Shown here: positions 40,255-50,554 of the stretch, one piece after another
Layout: each line of letters opens with the position of its first letter
How positions within the stretch are numbered: position 1 is the first letter of the stretch
Origin: CAVXSP01 sp963724645
GTDB taxonomy: Bacteria; Acidobacteriota; Vicinamibacteria; Vicinamibacterales; SCN-69-37
Direction of reading: 5' to 3'
DNA length: 64,000 bases
Assembly (NCBI GenBank): GCA_963724645.1
Contig: CAVRVJ010000010.1
Coordinates: 62,001 to 126,000, forward strand
Notes under the pieces: model-generated
The model's input: the letters and a program-made list of their open reading frames with translations, nothing else
What the model was told of the DNA's origin: nothing
Database searches by the model: none
Translations under genes and position numbers: made by a program

Positions 40255-40618
40255 GTGTGGATCGCCCTCGTGTGCAGTTTCGCCGCGTGCAGCAAGTCCT
40301 CGACCAGCCCGACCAGCCCGCCGCCCGTCGTTCAGACGAATACGATCACGATCACGTCCGCCGGCGTGAATCCAAAGAACATCCAGATTGCCGTCGGCTC
40401 GCGCGTGCTGTTCGTCAACAGTGACTCGCGGTCGCACAACGTGACGATCGGATCCCCATCCTGACCACACGGATTGTCCGGAAATCGAGCAGGTCGGGTT
40501 CCTGGCGGCAGGCCAGAGCCGGGAAACCGGCAACTTCGTCATCGTCCGGTCGTGCGGCTTCCATGACCATGACGATCCCGCTTCGATTTCCCTTCAAGGC
40601 AGCATTGCAATCAAGTAG
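40255..40618 (+). CDS. Cupredoxin-like lipoprotein (frameshifted)
   Basis: About 121 residues. The signal and lipobox are LVCSFAACSKS. The domain reads TNTITITSAGVNPKNIQIAV, GSRVLFVNSDSRSHNVTIGS (His ligand), then after an indel near 40460 SDPHPDHTDCPEIEQVGFLA and FVIVRSCGFHDHDDPASI, which supplies Cys and His ligands of a type-1 copper-like site. The start is GTG 40255 or ATG 40253. It is convergent with the sugar-kinase ORF, whose tail overlaps it in antisense. Confidence 0.75.
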
Positions 40619-41989
40619 ACCGTTAATCACGAAGGCCACGAGACCAATGAACGTCTGAACCTCGACGAGGCTCGGTGCGGGGCGCGCGAGGAACCACTCT
40701 ACGCCGGAGACTCCTGGCAGCCTCCTGCGATATTCCCCGGTCCAGCGTTCACCCAGGGCTCGTGCATCTTCGGCTGTCGTGAGGGCCCAGACGCTGCCTC
40801 CGAAACCCGCGCCAAAACTGCTCGCCGCAAAGGCGCCGTTCGGGCGCGCCAGCCTCGCGAGCGTCTCGGTCTCCTCGGTCTGGTTCTGCAGCAAGCGTTC
40901 GGCGTCCTCCTGCGAGCGCTGGGACAACGCATCCAGTGCCTCGCGATCCGCATGACTGAATGCGCGCATCGCGTCGGGCACCCGGGCATCTTCAGCCATG
41001 AAGTGCCGCAGGCGGCGGCGCAGCACGTCGCGATCGAAGTCCGTGCGATCCGTTTGGTCGATGAGCGACACGAGAGCCGCGGCGGCATCCGATCTGGAGG
41101 CGAGCAGATCCGCCAACGTCGCCGGCGATGGGCCGAACCGCGCGCGCCAGAGGTCCACAAGGGCCCCGGCCGCGAGGGATGCGCGATTGAACTTGTCGCG
41201 GGCGCGGCCGGCCTTGTCCGCCTCGATGCCACTTGACGCGATCACGAACGTCCAGCCGGACGGCATCGCCGCTTCGCCGATTGGACGCACCGGCACAAAG
41301 CGATAGGCGCTGAGGACTCCAGGCCGGCACGTCAGGATGGCTGTGTGGTCCTCGCTGCCGCCGAACGTTCCGACCGCCGTCGTGCCCGCGAGCGAGTCGA
41401 AATCTGCGCCACGCTCCATGGCGCCGAAGTAGCCCGACAGATCCTGGCGCGTCCGAATGACGTCACGCCACTCCGCCCGCGACTCGAGTCCGGCGCGGCG
41501 GACGAGCGACGTACCCACCGCGATGACGAGGGCGCTCGAGCTGCTCAACCCTGCCGCGGAAGGAAGATCGCTCGCGAGCGTGATATCGACACCCCACGCC
41601 CCGCCGGGAAAATTGAGTGCGAGCCGGCGCACGGCCACCGCCACATAGGTCCGCCAGCCGAACGCGGAAGGAATCGCACTTCCGGTGTCGATCAGCGCCT
41701 GCTGCCGGCGTCTGGCGTCGCGCACGCACACCTTGAGATCGGGCCTTGGACTGGCAGCGACCGCGAATCCACGCGGCACGGCGGCCAGCAGCGAGCGGCC
41801 GCCCGCATAGTCGGTGTGCTTGCCGAAGACCTCGAGCCGTCCAGGCACGAACCATCGCCAGGCGGGCGCCTGGCCGGTCTCGCGCTCGTGCTCGCGCGCG
41901 ACGAGCTCAAGCAGCACGGCGCGCGATTCCGCATCGGCCTCGTCAAACCCGGCCGCGATCAGCGCGCCGGTTACGGCAATGTCGGTCAC
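40415..41989 (-). CDS. Galactokinase-like GHMP sugar kinase
   Basis: The N-terminus has the sugar-binding motif FVPGRLEVFGKHTDYAGGRS. The GHMP ATP loop is LPSAAGLSSSSALVIAVG and motif 3 is FGAGFGGSVWALT. The conserved kinase covers about 445 residues and reaches FLARPAP near 40680. The reading frame stays open a further 85 codons, antisense to the cupredoxin gene, and this tail is probably not native; a lost stop near 40660 is likely. It starts with an ATGA overlap after the nucleotidyltransferase gene. The substrate is probably a hexose or N-acetylhexosamine. Confidence 0.85.
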   Translation of the reverse strand: MTDIAVTGALIAAGFDEADAESRAVLLELVAREHERETGQAPAWRWFVPGRLEVFGKHTDYAGGRSLLAAVPRGFAVAASPRPDLKVCVRDARRRQQALIDTGSAIPSAFGWRTYVAVAVRRLALNFPGGAWGVDITLASDLPSAAGLSSSSALVIAVGTSLVRRAGLESRAEWRDVIRTRQDLSGYFGAMERGADFDSLAGTTAVGTFGGSEDHTAILTCRPGVLSAYRFVPVRPIGEAAMPSGWTFVIASSGIEADKAGRARDKFNRASLAAGALVDLWRARFGPSPATLADLLASRSDAAAALVSLIDQTDRTDFDRDVLRRRLRHFMAEDARVPDAMRAFSHADREALDALSQRSQEDAERLLQNQTEETETLARLARPNGAFAASSFGAGFGGSVWALTTAEDARALGERWTGEYRRRLPGVSGVEWFLARPAPSLVEVQTFIGLVAFVINGLLDCNAALKGNRSGIVMVMEAARPDDDEVAGFPALACRQEPDLLDFRTIRVVRMGIRSSRCATASHC

Positions 41990-42798
41990 GGCCTCGGCTC
42001 GATGCCTGACAGCCGGCCGCTGACCTGCGCGATGTCAGTCCGCCACGACAGATCCAGAACGGGTCCGCGCGCGACGATCGCCTTGACGCGGACGCCGCGT
42101 TCGATGGCCAGCTCCACGGCCGCCGGCAGTTCGTACTCGCCTCGGTTCGACCGTTCCACGTCGTCGCATGCCGCCAGAATTCGCCGGTCGAATCGCCACG
42201 CGTTCATGCTGACCAGTGCCCGGCCGTCAGCCGCCCTGAGGTCCGGCGCCTCCGGCTTTTCGATCAGGCGGACGATCTCACCTGCCGCGTTCACCCGCGC
42301 CACCGCAAAGGCCGTCACCCGTTCAAGAGGGATGTTGCCGGCGCCTATGAGCTCGTCGCGCTCGAAAAGCGCGCCGCCGGGTCCGTCGAGCGCTGTGAGC
42401 GAGAGGAGGGCATCGGAGGGATAGAGATTGTCACCGTTGACAACCAGGAACGGCCGGTCGCCCAACCAGTGGGACGCCGATCGCACGGCATCAGCTGTCC
42501 CGCGCGCTTCGGTTTGCTCGACAAATGTCACCTGGGTTCGTCGCACGTGGCCGGACAGCAAGTACGCATCAAACGCTCCGCGCTGCTCCGGTCCAATGAC
42601 GACGCCGACCTCGCGGCACCCCGCATCTGCAAGAGAGCTGAGGACGTAATCGAGGAATGGACGGGCGCCGATGGGCATCAGCGCCTTCCAGCCGCGCCCG
42701 GCGGCCGCCTCCTGCTCGCCACTGAGCCGCGCCCGTGGCTGCGGGGCCTGCATCCGCTGGCCGCGTCCGCGCGCCAGCACGAGGGCCTGCAGACTCAC
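41986..42798 (-). CDS. Sugar-phosphate nucleotidyltransferase
   Basis: 270 residues from GTG 42798: SLQALVLARGRGQRM is a variant of the nucleotide-binding G-x-G-x-R-M loop, followed after an insertion by the lysine motif GWKALMPIGARPFLDYVLSS. Then come FVEQTEARGTADAVRSA, LVVNGDNLYPSDALLSL and IVRLIEKPEAPD. It lacks an acetyltransferase domain. It would activate a sugar-1-phosphate to an NDP-sugar. GTGA and ATGA overlaps link it to the oxidoreductase before and the kinase after, so the kinase product is the probable substrate. Confidence 0.85.
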   Translation of the reverse strand: MSLQALVLARGRGQRMQAPQPRARLSGEQEAAAGRGWKALMPIGARPFLDYVLSSLADAGCREVGVVIGPEQRGAFDAYLLSGHVRRTQVTFVEQTEARGTADAVRSASHWLGDRPFLVVNGDNLYPSDALLSLTALDGPGGALFERDELIGAGNIPLERVTAFAVARVNAAGEIVRLIEKPEAPDLRAADGRALVSMNAWRFDRRILAACDDVERSNRGEYELPAAVELAIERGVRVKAIVARGPVLDLSWRTDIAQVSGRLSGIEPRP

Positions 42799-44144
42799 AT
42801 GTGAACGATCTCGAGAGGCGCCGTCGTCTGCCACCGCCCGCGTGTGAAGTCCGGAAAACTCACCGGCTGGCCGTTCTTCGCCACGGACTGGCAGCTCAAC
42901 GGCACAACCGCGCTCAGCGCGGCCGCGTCGTACACGTTCATATCAGTGGGCTGCCCTTCCCGTAGACACTTGATCAGCCGGTAGTCTTCGATGAAATCCA
43001 TGCCGCCGTGGCCGGCGCCTTGCGCCTGGGCGGCAATTTCTTTCCAGAGGGGATGCTCGAATTCGCTCAGGAGCGCGGCGGCGTCGACCCACTGATCGGC
43101 TTTGCCGCGCCCTTCGATATACGCGCGGTCGGGGTAGCCCTCGAACAGTCCTTTTGTGCCCTGCACCTTGTGAATGCGGCTGTACGGCCGAGGCAGATTG
43201 GTGCCGTGCTGCACCATGATGGTCCGGCCGTTGCCAGTCTTGATCAAACTGGTGTTGATATCGCCCAGCACGTACCGCTCGAGACGCTGAGGCGCCGACG
43301 CCGGGAAATGCTCCGCGGCCCAGTTCTGCAGGCCGCGCGACGGCCCGCTGATCGAGACCAGATAGTCGAAGCGATCCCCGCGATTGATGTGGAGACAATT
43401 GGCCACCGGGCCCAGCCCGTGGGTCGGATACAGATTACCGTTGAGTTTCGTCGCCCAGGCGCGCCGCCACAAGCCTTCTCCCGTGTTCGCGAATTTCACG
43501 GATCGCAGGTCGTGCAGGTAGCCGCCCTCCGCGTGAAGAATCTCGCCGAATACACCCTGCTCGGCCATGTTGTAGACCATCATCTCCATGCGGTCGTAGT
43601 TGCAGTTCTCCATCAGCACGCAGTGCTTCTTGAACTTCTCGGCGGCGTCGACCATCGCCCAGCAGTCCTCGAGGGTCATCGCGGCCGGCACCTCGGTCGC
43701 CGCATGTTTCCCGTTCTTCATCGCGGCGAGCATGATCGGGACGTGCCACTCCCACGGCGTCGCGTTGTACACGAGGTCCAGTTCTTCTGTCTCGCACAAC
43801 CGCTCGAAATCCCGCGGCCCCCGGGTGTAGACGGCTGGGGGCCGTTGTCCCACCTGCGTGATCACTTTGGTGGCCCAATCGGTGCGCTCGGGCCGGATGT
43901 CGCACACGGCGGCGATACGGCAACCGGCGATCTTCAACAGATTCTGGACATGGCTCGACCCCTGACCGCCGATTCCGACGTAGCCGATCCGGACCTCCGG
44001 AATCGGCTCGGCGGCGAATCGCGTACCTGGCCGGTCCTGCGCCGACGCCGCCCCGCGCGCCGCGACGGCCCCTGCAACGACAGCGCCGCTTCCCACTTTG
44101 AGAAAATCACGGCGGTTCAAGCCATGACGGTCCGGATTTGACAT
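42795..44144 (-). CDS. Tat-exported Gfo/Idh/MocA oxidoreductase, GH109-like
   Basis: 449 residues from ATG 44144, preceded by AGGA; a second ATG lies at 44156. The Tat signal is LNRRDFLKVGSGAVVAGAVA. The NAD-binding fold begins VRIGYVGIGGQGSSHVQNLL. The family signature segments are LDLVYNATPWEWHVPIMLAA, GKHAATEVPAAMTLEDCWAM, LMENCNYDRMEMMVYNMAEQ and LYPTHGLGPVANCLHINRGD. This matches GH109 alpha-N-acetylgalactosaminidases, which use NAD+ in a hydrolytic redox mechanism. Intact. It starts the operon with the nucleotidyltransferase and kinase. Confidence 0.88.
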   Translation of the reverse strand: MSNPDRHGLNRRDFLKVGSGAVVAGAVAARGAASAQDRPGTRFAAEPIPEVRIGYVGIGGQGSSHVQNLLKIAGCRIAAVCDIRPERTDWATKVITQVGQRPPAVYTRGPRDFERLCETEELDLVYNATPWEWHVPIMLAAMKNGKHAATEVPAAMTLEDCWAMVDAAEKFKKHCVLMENCNYDRMEMMVYNMAEQGVFGEILHAEGGYLHDLRSVKFANTGEGLWRRAWATKLNGNLYPTHGLGPVANCLHINRGDRFDYLVSISGPSRGLQNWAAEHFPASAPQRLERYVLGDINTSLIKTGNGRTIMVQHGTNLPRPYSRIHKVQGTKGLFEGYPDRAYIEGRGKADQWVDAAALLSEFEHPLWKEIAAQAQGAGHGGMDFIEDYRLIKCLREGQPTDMNVYDAAALSAVVPLSCQSVAKNGQPVSFPDFTRGRWQTTAPLEIVHM

Positions 44145-44156
44145 TTCATTCCTCAT

Positions 44157-44398
44157 TCACGCGGCGCGCCTTGATCCTGGAAACCGCTCGAGTTTCCGGG
44201 CCACATCGAGGCGACATTGTGCGCCTTCTCCGGTCCAGCCTACAACTCCCGGTCTGTCCGCGTCACGTGTCGCGCGGAGGTTCGGCGCGCTGCGCCGGGC
44301 GGGCAATGAAGCCCGCCTGACGGGGGAATTGCGGTACATTTAGCCGTCAGATTCTGTGCGGAAAGCGCCTCAGACGCTTTCCGGGGCGAGGAGTCCTT
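44157..44398. other. Divergent intergenic region with two hairpins
   Basis: The gap holds GGCGGGC-AATGAA-GCCCGCC at 44298-44317 and GGAAAGCG-CCTCAGA-CGCTTTCC at 44360-44382. The second hairpin ends just before GAGGAG, the ribosome-binding site of the VPS10-like gene, so it may affect its translation or mRNA stability. No ORF is supported. Confidence 0.5.
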
Positions 44399-47300
44399 AT
44401 GCGGAGACCGTCGATGACGAGCCGGGGGCGGGAGCTGGTCGGTGCAGCAGCACTCGTGGCCCTCTCGATTCCCCTGACCGGCCTGCTGGCTCAAACACCG
44501 GCGCCACCTCCGCCGCCACGTCCGGCCATCAATGTGCCGGACGATCCGTTGCTGCGCGGATTTCGTTGGCGCTCGATCGGACCGGCCGGCCAGGGCGGCC
44601 GCATCGACGACCTGGCGGTCGACGAGAGGAATCCCTCGACTTACTACATCGGCTTCGCCGTGAGCGGCGTCTGGAAGACGATCAATAACGGCACCACCTT
44701 CGAGCCGATCTTCGACACCTACGGCGTGTCGTCGATCGGCGACCTGGCGTTGGCGCCGTCCGACTCAACGATCCTGTACGTGGGCACCGGGGAGGCGAAC
44801 AATCGCCAGACGTCGAGCCCCGGCAACGGCATCTGGAAGAGCACGGATGCGGGCGCGCACTTCACGAACATCGGACTTCGCGATTCGCAGTCAATTGCGC
44901 GAATCCTTGTCCATCCGAAGGATCCGAACACGGTGTGGGTGGCCGCGGCCGGCCACTTGTTCGGACCGAATCCCGAACGCGGGATTTTCATGACGACCGA
45001 CGGCGGAAGGACGTGGACGAAGACGCTGTTCGTGAACAACGACACCGGCGCCACCGAGCTCGTCATGGACCCGGGTAATCCCATGAATCTGTGGGCCGCG
45101 ATGTACGAACATCGCCGCACGGCGTGGGGCTACGTCGGCGGCGGACCGGGCAGCGCCCTGTACCAGAGCACTGACGGCGGTAAGTCGTGGAAGAAAGTCA
45201 CGGGCAACGGGTTGCCGCACGGAACGATGGGCCGCATCGGTCTGGACATCTGCCGGACGCAGCCGAATGTCATGTACGCGCAAATCGAGGTGGCGCCGGA
45301 CAAGGAGCCGGCGGCGCCGCTCGATGCGCCCGCCCCTCCCCCGCCCGCCGGCGCTCAGCGCGGAGCAGGGCGCGGCGAAGCGGCGGCGGCAGGCGCGGGC
45401 GCGGCGGGAGGCGGAGCCCAGGCATTTGGAGGCCGCGGCCCGGCCGCGCCGCCCGATCCCCAGACAAACGGGATCTGGAAATCCGTGGACAAAGGCAAGA
45501 CCTGGCAGTTCCTCTCGAACGAGAACCAGCGGCCGATGTATTTCAGTCAGATTCGCGTCGACCCGAACGATCCGAACGTCGTGTATGTCGGCGGCGTCAA
45601 CGCCCAGAAGTCAACGGACGGCGGGAAAACGTTCGTGAGCATCGAGGCCCACAAGGGACACGTGGACAACCACGCGATCTGGATCGATCCGGGCAACAGC
45701 AGACATGTGATGTACGGCGACGACGGCGGCCTGGAGGTCTCGTGGGATGCCGGGGTCACCTGGGAGTCGGTCCGGTTGTGGGCCGTCGGCCTCGCCTATC
45801 ATGTCTCCGCCGATCTGCGGCATCCCTACTGGGTGTGCACGGGACTGCAGGACAACGGGTCGTGGTGCGGACCGAGCCAGGCGCGCTCGGGCGGAATCCA
45901 CGCCTGGAACTGGATCAGCGTCGGCGGCGGCGATGGGTTCCAGAATCAGATCGATCCAACCGACCCCAACGTCTTTTATACGGAATCACAGAATCTCGGG
46001 ATTCAACGCTACAACCTGTCCACCGGCGTGGCGACCGCTATCAAGCCGAATGCAGGGGGGCCAGGACGAGGCGGCGGCGCGGGCGCGGCCGGCGCCGGCG
46101 GCGCAGCGACAGCGGGCGGCGCAGCGGCAGCGGGCGGCGAGGGGCCCCCGGCTCCGCCGGCCGCCCCCGGCCAGGGCGGCGGCCGCAGCAACGTCGTGAA
46201 CATGCCGGCGACGCCGCCCGCGGACTTCGTCTCGCAGTTCAACTGGAACTCTCCGATCCGGCTTTCGCCACACAACCCGGGCACGGTCTACGTCGGCGGG
46301 CGCCACCTTTTCATCTCGCGCGACCGAGGCGAGACGTGGACGATCTCGCAAGCGGTCGGCAAGAACATCGACGTCGGCAAGCGCCAAATCCTGGAACAGT
46401 CGTACGCGCTGCCGGTCTGCGGCGGAGGCCGCGGTGGCGCTCCGCATGGACAGGCGTGCATCCTGTCCAAGCATGACGGTTACCTGGTCAACGAGTTCGG
46501 CACGATGACAGAGACTTGCCGAATCGCCCGTCCTGCCGGGCGTGCTGTGGGTCGGGACCGACGACGGCAACGTGCAGGTCAGCAAAGACGGCGGCCAGTC
46601 GTTCACCGAGGTCGGCAGGAACATTCCCGGCGTCAACCATGAGTCCTATGTTTCCGGCCTCGAGGCGTCCTGGTTCGATGCGGCCACGGCGTACGTCGCG
46701 CTCGATGGCCATCGCGACGACGACTGGAAGCCGTACATTTTCAAGACGACCGACTACGGCCAGACGTGGCAGCCGGTGTCCGGCAATTTGCCGCCTGTCG
46801 GCAACGTCAATTCCATTCGGCAGGATCCGGTCAACAAGAACCTGCTGTTCGCGCCGACGGAGATCGGCTTTTACATCTCGCTGAATGACGGCCAGTCCTG
46901 GACGTCCTTCATGCCCGGGCTGCCGACCGGCCGCGCCGATGAGGTCCTCGTGCATCCGCGCGAGCACGACTTGATTCTGGCCACGCACTCGCGCAGCATC
47001 TGGATTCTCGACGACATCTCTCCGCTCGAGCAGATGACGGCACCTGCAGGTGAGGACGCCACGCTGCTCAAGCCGCGCGATGCGGTGATCTGGAAGGCCG
47101 ACCGGCGGAATGTGACGGAGACCCCGGGCGACAAGTTGTGGGAAGCGGATCCCGCGCCCCGAGGCACGGCAATCACGTACACCCTGAAGGCGGCCGTGCC
47201 CGATGCGAAGATCACCATCACCGACACGGCAACCGGACAAGCAACGTTCTCGTGTGTCGGCGACAGCCAGCTCGGCTTGCAGGCCGGGCTCAACCGCGTC

Positions 47301-47591
47301 CAGTGGCCACTGGTTTCGAGTCAACAGGTTGCCGCCGGCGGGCGCGGGTTTGGCGCGCGCGCTGGTGGGCCGCCAGGCGCCGCTGCCCCTGGCACCACGC
47401 CGCCAGGTCCCACGGCGTGCAGTGCGATCGGCGCGGGTGGACGCGCGGCTGGCTTCGGCGGCGGGGGCCGTGGGGGTGGCGGTGCGACAATCCGGCCCGG
47501 TGTCTATCGGGTGACATTGACCGTCGGCGGGAAGGACGTCGGCTCGCAGACCTTCAATGTGATCGAGGACGTCTGGCTGAATGAGCGATAG
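44399..47591 (+). CDS. Sortilin/VPS10-like exo-repeat protein (one frameshift)
   Basis: About 1063 residues. A signal peptide is followed by LLRGFRWRSIGPAGQGGRID and many BNR/Asp-box-like propeller blades (STDAGAHFTNIGL, TTDGGRTWTKTLF, STDGGKSWKKVTG, SVDKGKTWQFL, SKDGGQSFTEVGR). Three Gly/Ala/Pro-rich insertions (about 45310-45460, 46055-46190, 47335-47490) interrupt the blades. A frameshift near 46520 joins the halves. Members are secreted ten-bladed propellers of unknown substrate, often described as glycosyl hydrolase-like. RBS GAGGAG. Confidence 0.85.
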
Positions 47592-47644
47592 CCCGCAGGC
47601 TTCCGGGCTCCGAGATTCAGCATTCGAGATTCGGGAGGCGTGCC

Positions 47645-50548
47645 GTGAGAACTGCTCGTGGATTTGTTGCTGCCAGCGCTCTGCTCCTCGCCGCACTGAC
47701 CGCTCCCGTGCGGCCACATGCCGCGGGTGGCGACATCCTGCCATTCACCGCCACCGAGCGGACGCTCGGGAACGGGCTCAAGGTGATCGTCGTGCCGACC
47801 GGATTCCCCAACCTGGTCAGCATTCAGATTCCGGTGCAGACCGGGTCGCGCAACGAGATGGAGCCGGGCAAGTCCGGCTACGCCCACTTCTTCGAGCACC
47901 TGATGTTTCGCGGCACTCCCGATACGCCGCCGGAGAAGTATCGCGACATCATGACCAAGGCGGGTTCGCGCGACAACGCCGGCACCGGCGACGATCGGAC
48001 GACCTTCTACGCGACCTTCGCGAAGGAGCATCTCGATCGGGTGCTCGGAACATATGCCGACATGTTCCAGCATCTCGCATACTCCGAAGCCGACTTCAAG
48101 ACGGAGGCGCGGGCAATCCTCGGCGAGTACAACAAGAACAGCGCCGACCCGGTCCGGAAGCTGTTCGAAGTCCAGCGCGAGCGGTTCTACCAGGTTCACA
48201 CCTACAAGCACACGACGATGGGCTTTATCGCCGACATCGAGAACATGCCGAACGAGTATCAATACTCGAAGCTGTTCTTTGAGCGATGGTACCGGCCAGA
48301 ATTCACGACCCTCATCGTGGCCGGAGATGTCGCGCCAGATCAGGTCATGGCCATCGTCGAAAAATACTGGGGCGGCTGGAAGAGCGGCGCCTCCGCGCCG
48401 CCGCCCGTTCCGAAGGAGCCCGCGCCGAAGGGCCCGATGTACGTGCACGTGCCGTGGCCCAGCGACACCCTGCCCTACGTCGCGGTGGCCTTCCCCGGCC
48501 CGGCGTTCTCGGAGACCGCCAAGGACACCGCGGCGATGGAACTGATCGACGCGTTGTACTTCGGCCAGACATCCGAGCTGTACAAACGTTTGGTTGTCGC
48601 CGAGCAGAAGGTCGACTCGCTTGACGTCGACGTACCGAGCAGCGTCGATCCTTCGCTCTTCACCGTGCTCGCACGCGTGAAGAATCCCGCCGACACCGTG
48701 TACGTGCGCGATCAGATTCTGGCGACGATTGCGGCCGCTCGCGCGGGCGGGGCGCCGGCCGATCGCCTGACGGAAGCGAAGTCGTTCGGTAAGTATGCGT
48801 TTGCGCGGACACTCGACAGCACCGAGCGCATCACCAGCGTCGTGGCGAGCTTCGCAGCGTACCGGCGCTCGTACGAGACCGCCAACGCCTACTACCGCAC
48901 GCTCGACACCCTCCAGTCCGCCGATCTTCAGGCTGCAGCCCGGAAATACTTCACCGACGCAGGCATGATCGTGACAACGCTGGCAAAGAGCCCGCTGGCG
49001 CCGGCGATCAGTCAGTTCCGTCCGTTGTCGTCCCTACAGGCGGCCGGGGCCTTCGTGGCAGCGGGCGCGGCGCCTGCGCCGGTGGCGCCACCCCCGCCGC
49101 CGTCGCTTCCGGCGGGGACGCCTCTGGTTCCCATGCTGATCCAGCCGTCACAGCTTCCGCAGAACGAATTCAAGCTCGTCTTTCAAGCCGGGTCGGCCGA
49201 TGATCCCGCGGGCAAGGAAGGCCTGGCGGCACTCTCGGCAGCCATGATCGCGCGCGGCGGGTCACGGCCGATGACGATTGATCAGATCGACGCAGTGCTC
49301 TACCCGATTGCCGGGTCGTTCGGCGCCCGCGCCGACAAGGAAATGACGACCTTCACAGGGAGCATCCATCGCGATCAATGGGAGCGATTCGTGGCAACGG
49401 TGCTGCCGCAGCTCGTCGATCCGGGCTTCCGTGAGACGGACTTCACGCGGCTCAAGGCCGTCCAACTCAATGCGCTGGTGCAGGATCTTCGCTCGAACAA
49501 CGAGGAGGAGCTGGGCAAGGAGCAACTCCAGATCAACGTGTTTCGCGGAACGCCGTACGGTCACGCCGTCCTCGGGACGGTCAGCGGGCTCAACGCCATC
49601 ACACTTGACGACGTGCGGCGGTTCGCCGGGATGATGTACACACGGGCGCGGCTGATGCCTGGTGTGAGCGGCGACAGGGCCAACGAGATCGGCATCCGGC
49701 TTGGCGCGGCCCTGGGCAGCCTTCCGGCCGGCACTCCCCCGTCACCTCGTGCCGTCGATCCGGCTGCGCTCACCGGATTCAACGTCGACATCCTGGAGAA
49801 GGACACGCGCGCCACTGCCATCTCGCTTGGGTTTCCGATTGACGTCAAGCGCGGAGACCCGGACTTTGCCGCCCTGTGGCTGGCGCGGACGTGGCTCGGC
49901 GAGCATCGAGCATCCTCCGGCCGGCTCTATCAACGCATCCGCGAGGAGCGCGGCATCAACTACGGCGACTACGCCTACATCGAGGCGTTTCCACGCGGGA
50001 TGTTTCAGTTCTTCCCCGACGCGAACCTCGCCCGGCGCAAGCAGCTTTTTGAGATCTGGATCCGGCCAGTCGTGCCGACCAACGCACATATGACCCTTCG
50101 ACTCGCACTGCACGAGCTCGACCGCCTCGTCAGAAACGGCCTCACCCAGGCCGACTTCGAGACGACGCGCGGCTACCTGATGAATAACGTGTTCGTCATG
50201 ACCGCGCGACAGGATCAGCAGCTCGGCTATGCCCTTGATTCCCATTGGTACGGCATCGGCGAGTTCACTGAGTACATGCGCAAGGCCGTCCAGGCCCTCA
50301 GCTTGGAACAGACGAATGCGGCCATCAAGCGCCACCTCGGTCGAACGGGCATGTCGATCGTAATCGTCACAAAGGACGCCGCCGGCTTCAAGCAAGCGCT
50401 CGTGGACGACGCGTATTCCCCAATCAAGTACGACGGCGAGAAGAGCCAGGCGCTGCTCGACGAAGACAAGATCATTGGCGCCATGAAGCTCAACATCGTG
50501 GCGGACCGGATCAGAATCACGCCAATCGAGCAAGTGTTCGCGAAGTGA
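47645..50548 (+). CDS. M16-family zinc metallopeptidase
   Basis: Intact 967-residue protein with a signal peptide (FVAASALLLAALTAPVRPHA). The inverted zinc motif is AHFFEHLMFRGTPDTPPEKY (HxxEH) with the downstream Glu near EARAILGEYNKNSA. A proline-rich linker (about residues 475-495) leads to the second, non-catalytic M16 half, which ends with an R/Y-containing segment (RLYQRIREERGINYG). It is predicted to be periplasmic and to degrade peptides. GTG 47645 lies behind GGGAGG. It follows the VPS10-like gene by 53 bp and may be cotranscribed. Confidence 0.93.
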   Translation: MRTARGFVAASALLLAALTAPVRPHAAGGDILPFTATERTLGNGLKVIVVPTGFPNLVSIQIPVQTGSRNEMEPGKSGYAHFFEHLMFRGTPDTPPEKYRDIMTKAGSRDNAGTGDDRTTFYATFAKEHLDRVLGTYADMFQHLAYSEADFKTEARAILGEYNKNSADPVRKLFEVQRERFYQVHTYKHTTMGFIADIENMPNEYQYSKLFFERWYRPEFTTLIVAGDVAPDQVMAIVEKYWGGWKSGASAPPPVPKEPAPKGPMYVHVPWPSDTLPYVAVAFPGPAFSETAKDTAAMELIDALYFGQTSELYKRLVVAEQKVDSLDVDVPSSVDPSLFTVLARVKNPADTVYVRDQILATIAAARAGGAPADRLTEAKSFGKYAFARTLDSTERITSVVASFAAYRRSYETANAYYRTLDTLQSADLQAAARKYFTDAGMIVTTLAKSPLAPAISQFRPLSSLQAAGAFVAAGAAPAPVAPPPPPSLPAGTPLVPMLIQPSQLPQNEFKLVFQAGSADDPAGKEGLAALSAAMIARGGSRPMTIDQIDAVLYPIAGSFGARADKEMTTFTGSIHRDQWERFVATVLPQLVDPGFRETDFTRLKAVQLNALVQDLRSNNEEELGKEQLQINVFRGTPYGHAVLGTVSGLNAITLDDVRRFAGMMYTRARLMPGVSGDRANEIGIRLGAALGSLPAGTPPSPRAVDPAALTGFNVDILEKDTRATAISLGFPIDVKRGDPDFAALWLARTWLGEHRASSGRLYQRIREERGINYGDYAYIEAFPRGMFQFFPDANLARRKQLFEIWIRPVVPTNAHMTLRLALHELDRLVRNGLTQADFETTRGYLMNNVFVMTARQDQQLGYALDSHWYGIGEFTEYMRKAVQALSLEQTNAAIKRHLGRTGMSIVIVTKDAAGFKQALVDDAYSPIKYDGEKSQALLDEDKIIGAMKLNIVADRIRITPIEQVFAK

Positions 50549-50554
50549 TCCGAA

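Noticed and set aside
40415..40618. C-terminal extension of the sugar kinase as a real domain
   Set aside because: It is antisense to a conserved cupredoxin gene, has no domain-like sequence, and begins past the normal end of the kinase family.
45187..46476. Long overlapping ORFs in other frames of the VPS10-like gene
   Set aside because: They follow from GC-rich codon bias; the residues are low-complexity Arg/Pro/Gly and the main frame has clear propeller repeats.
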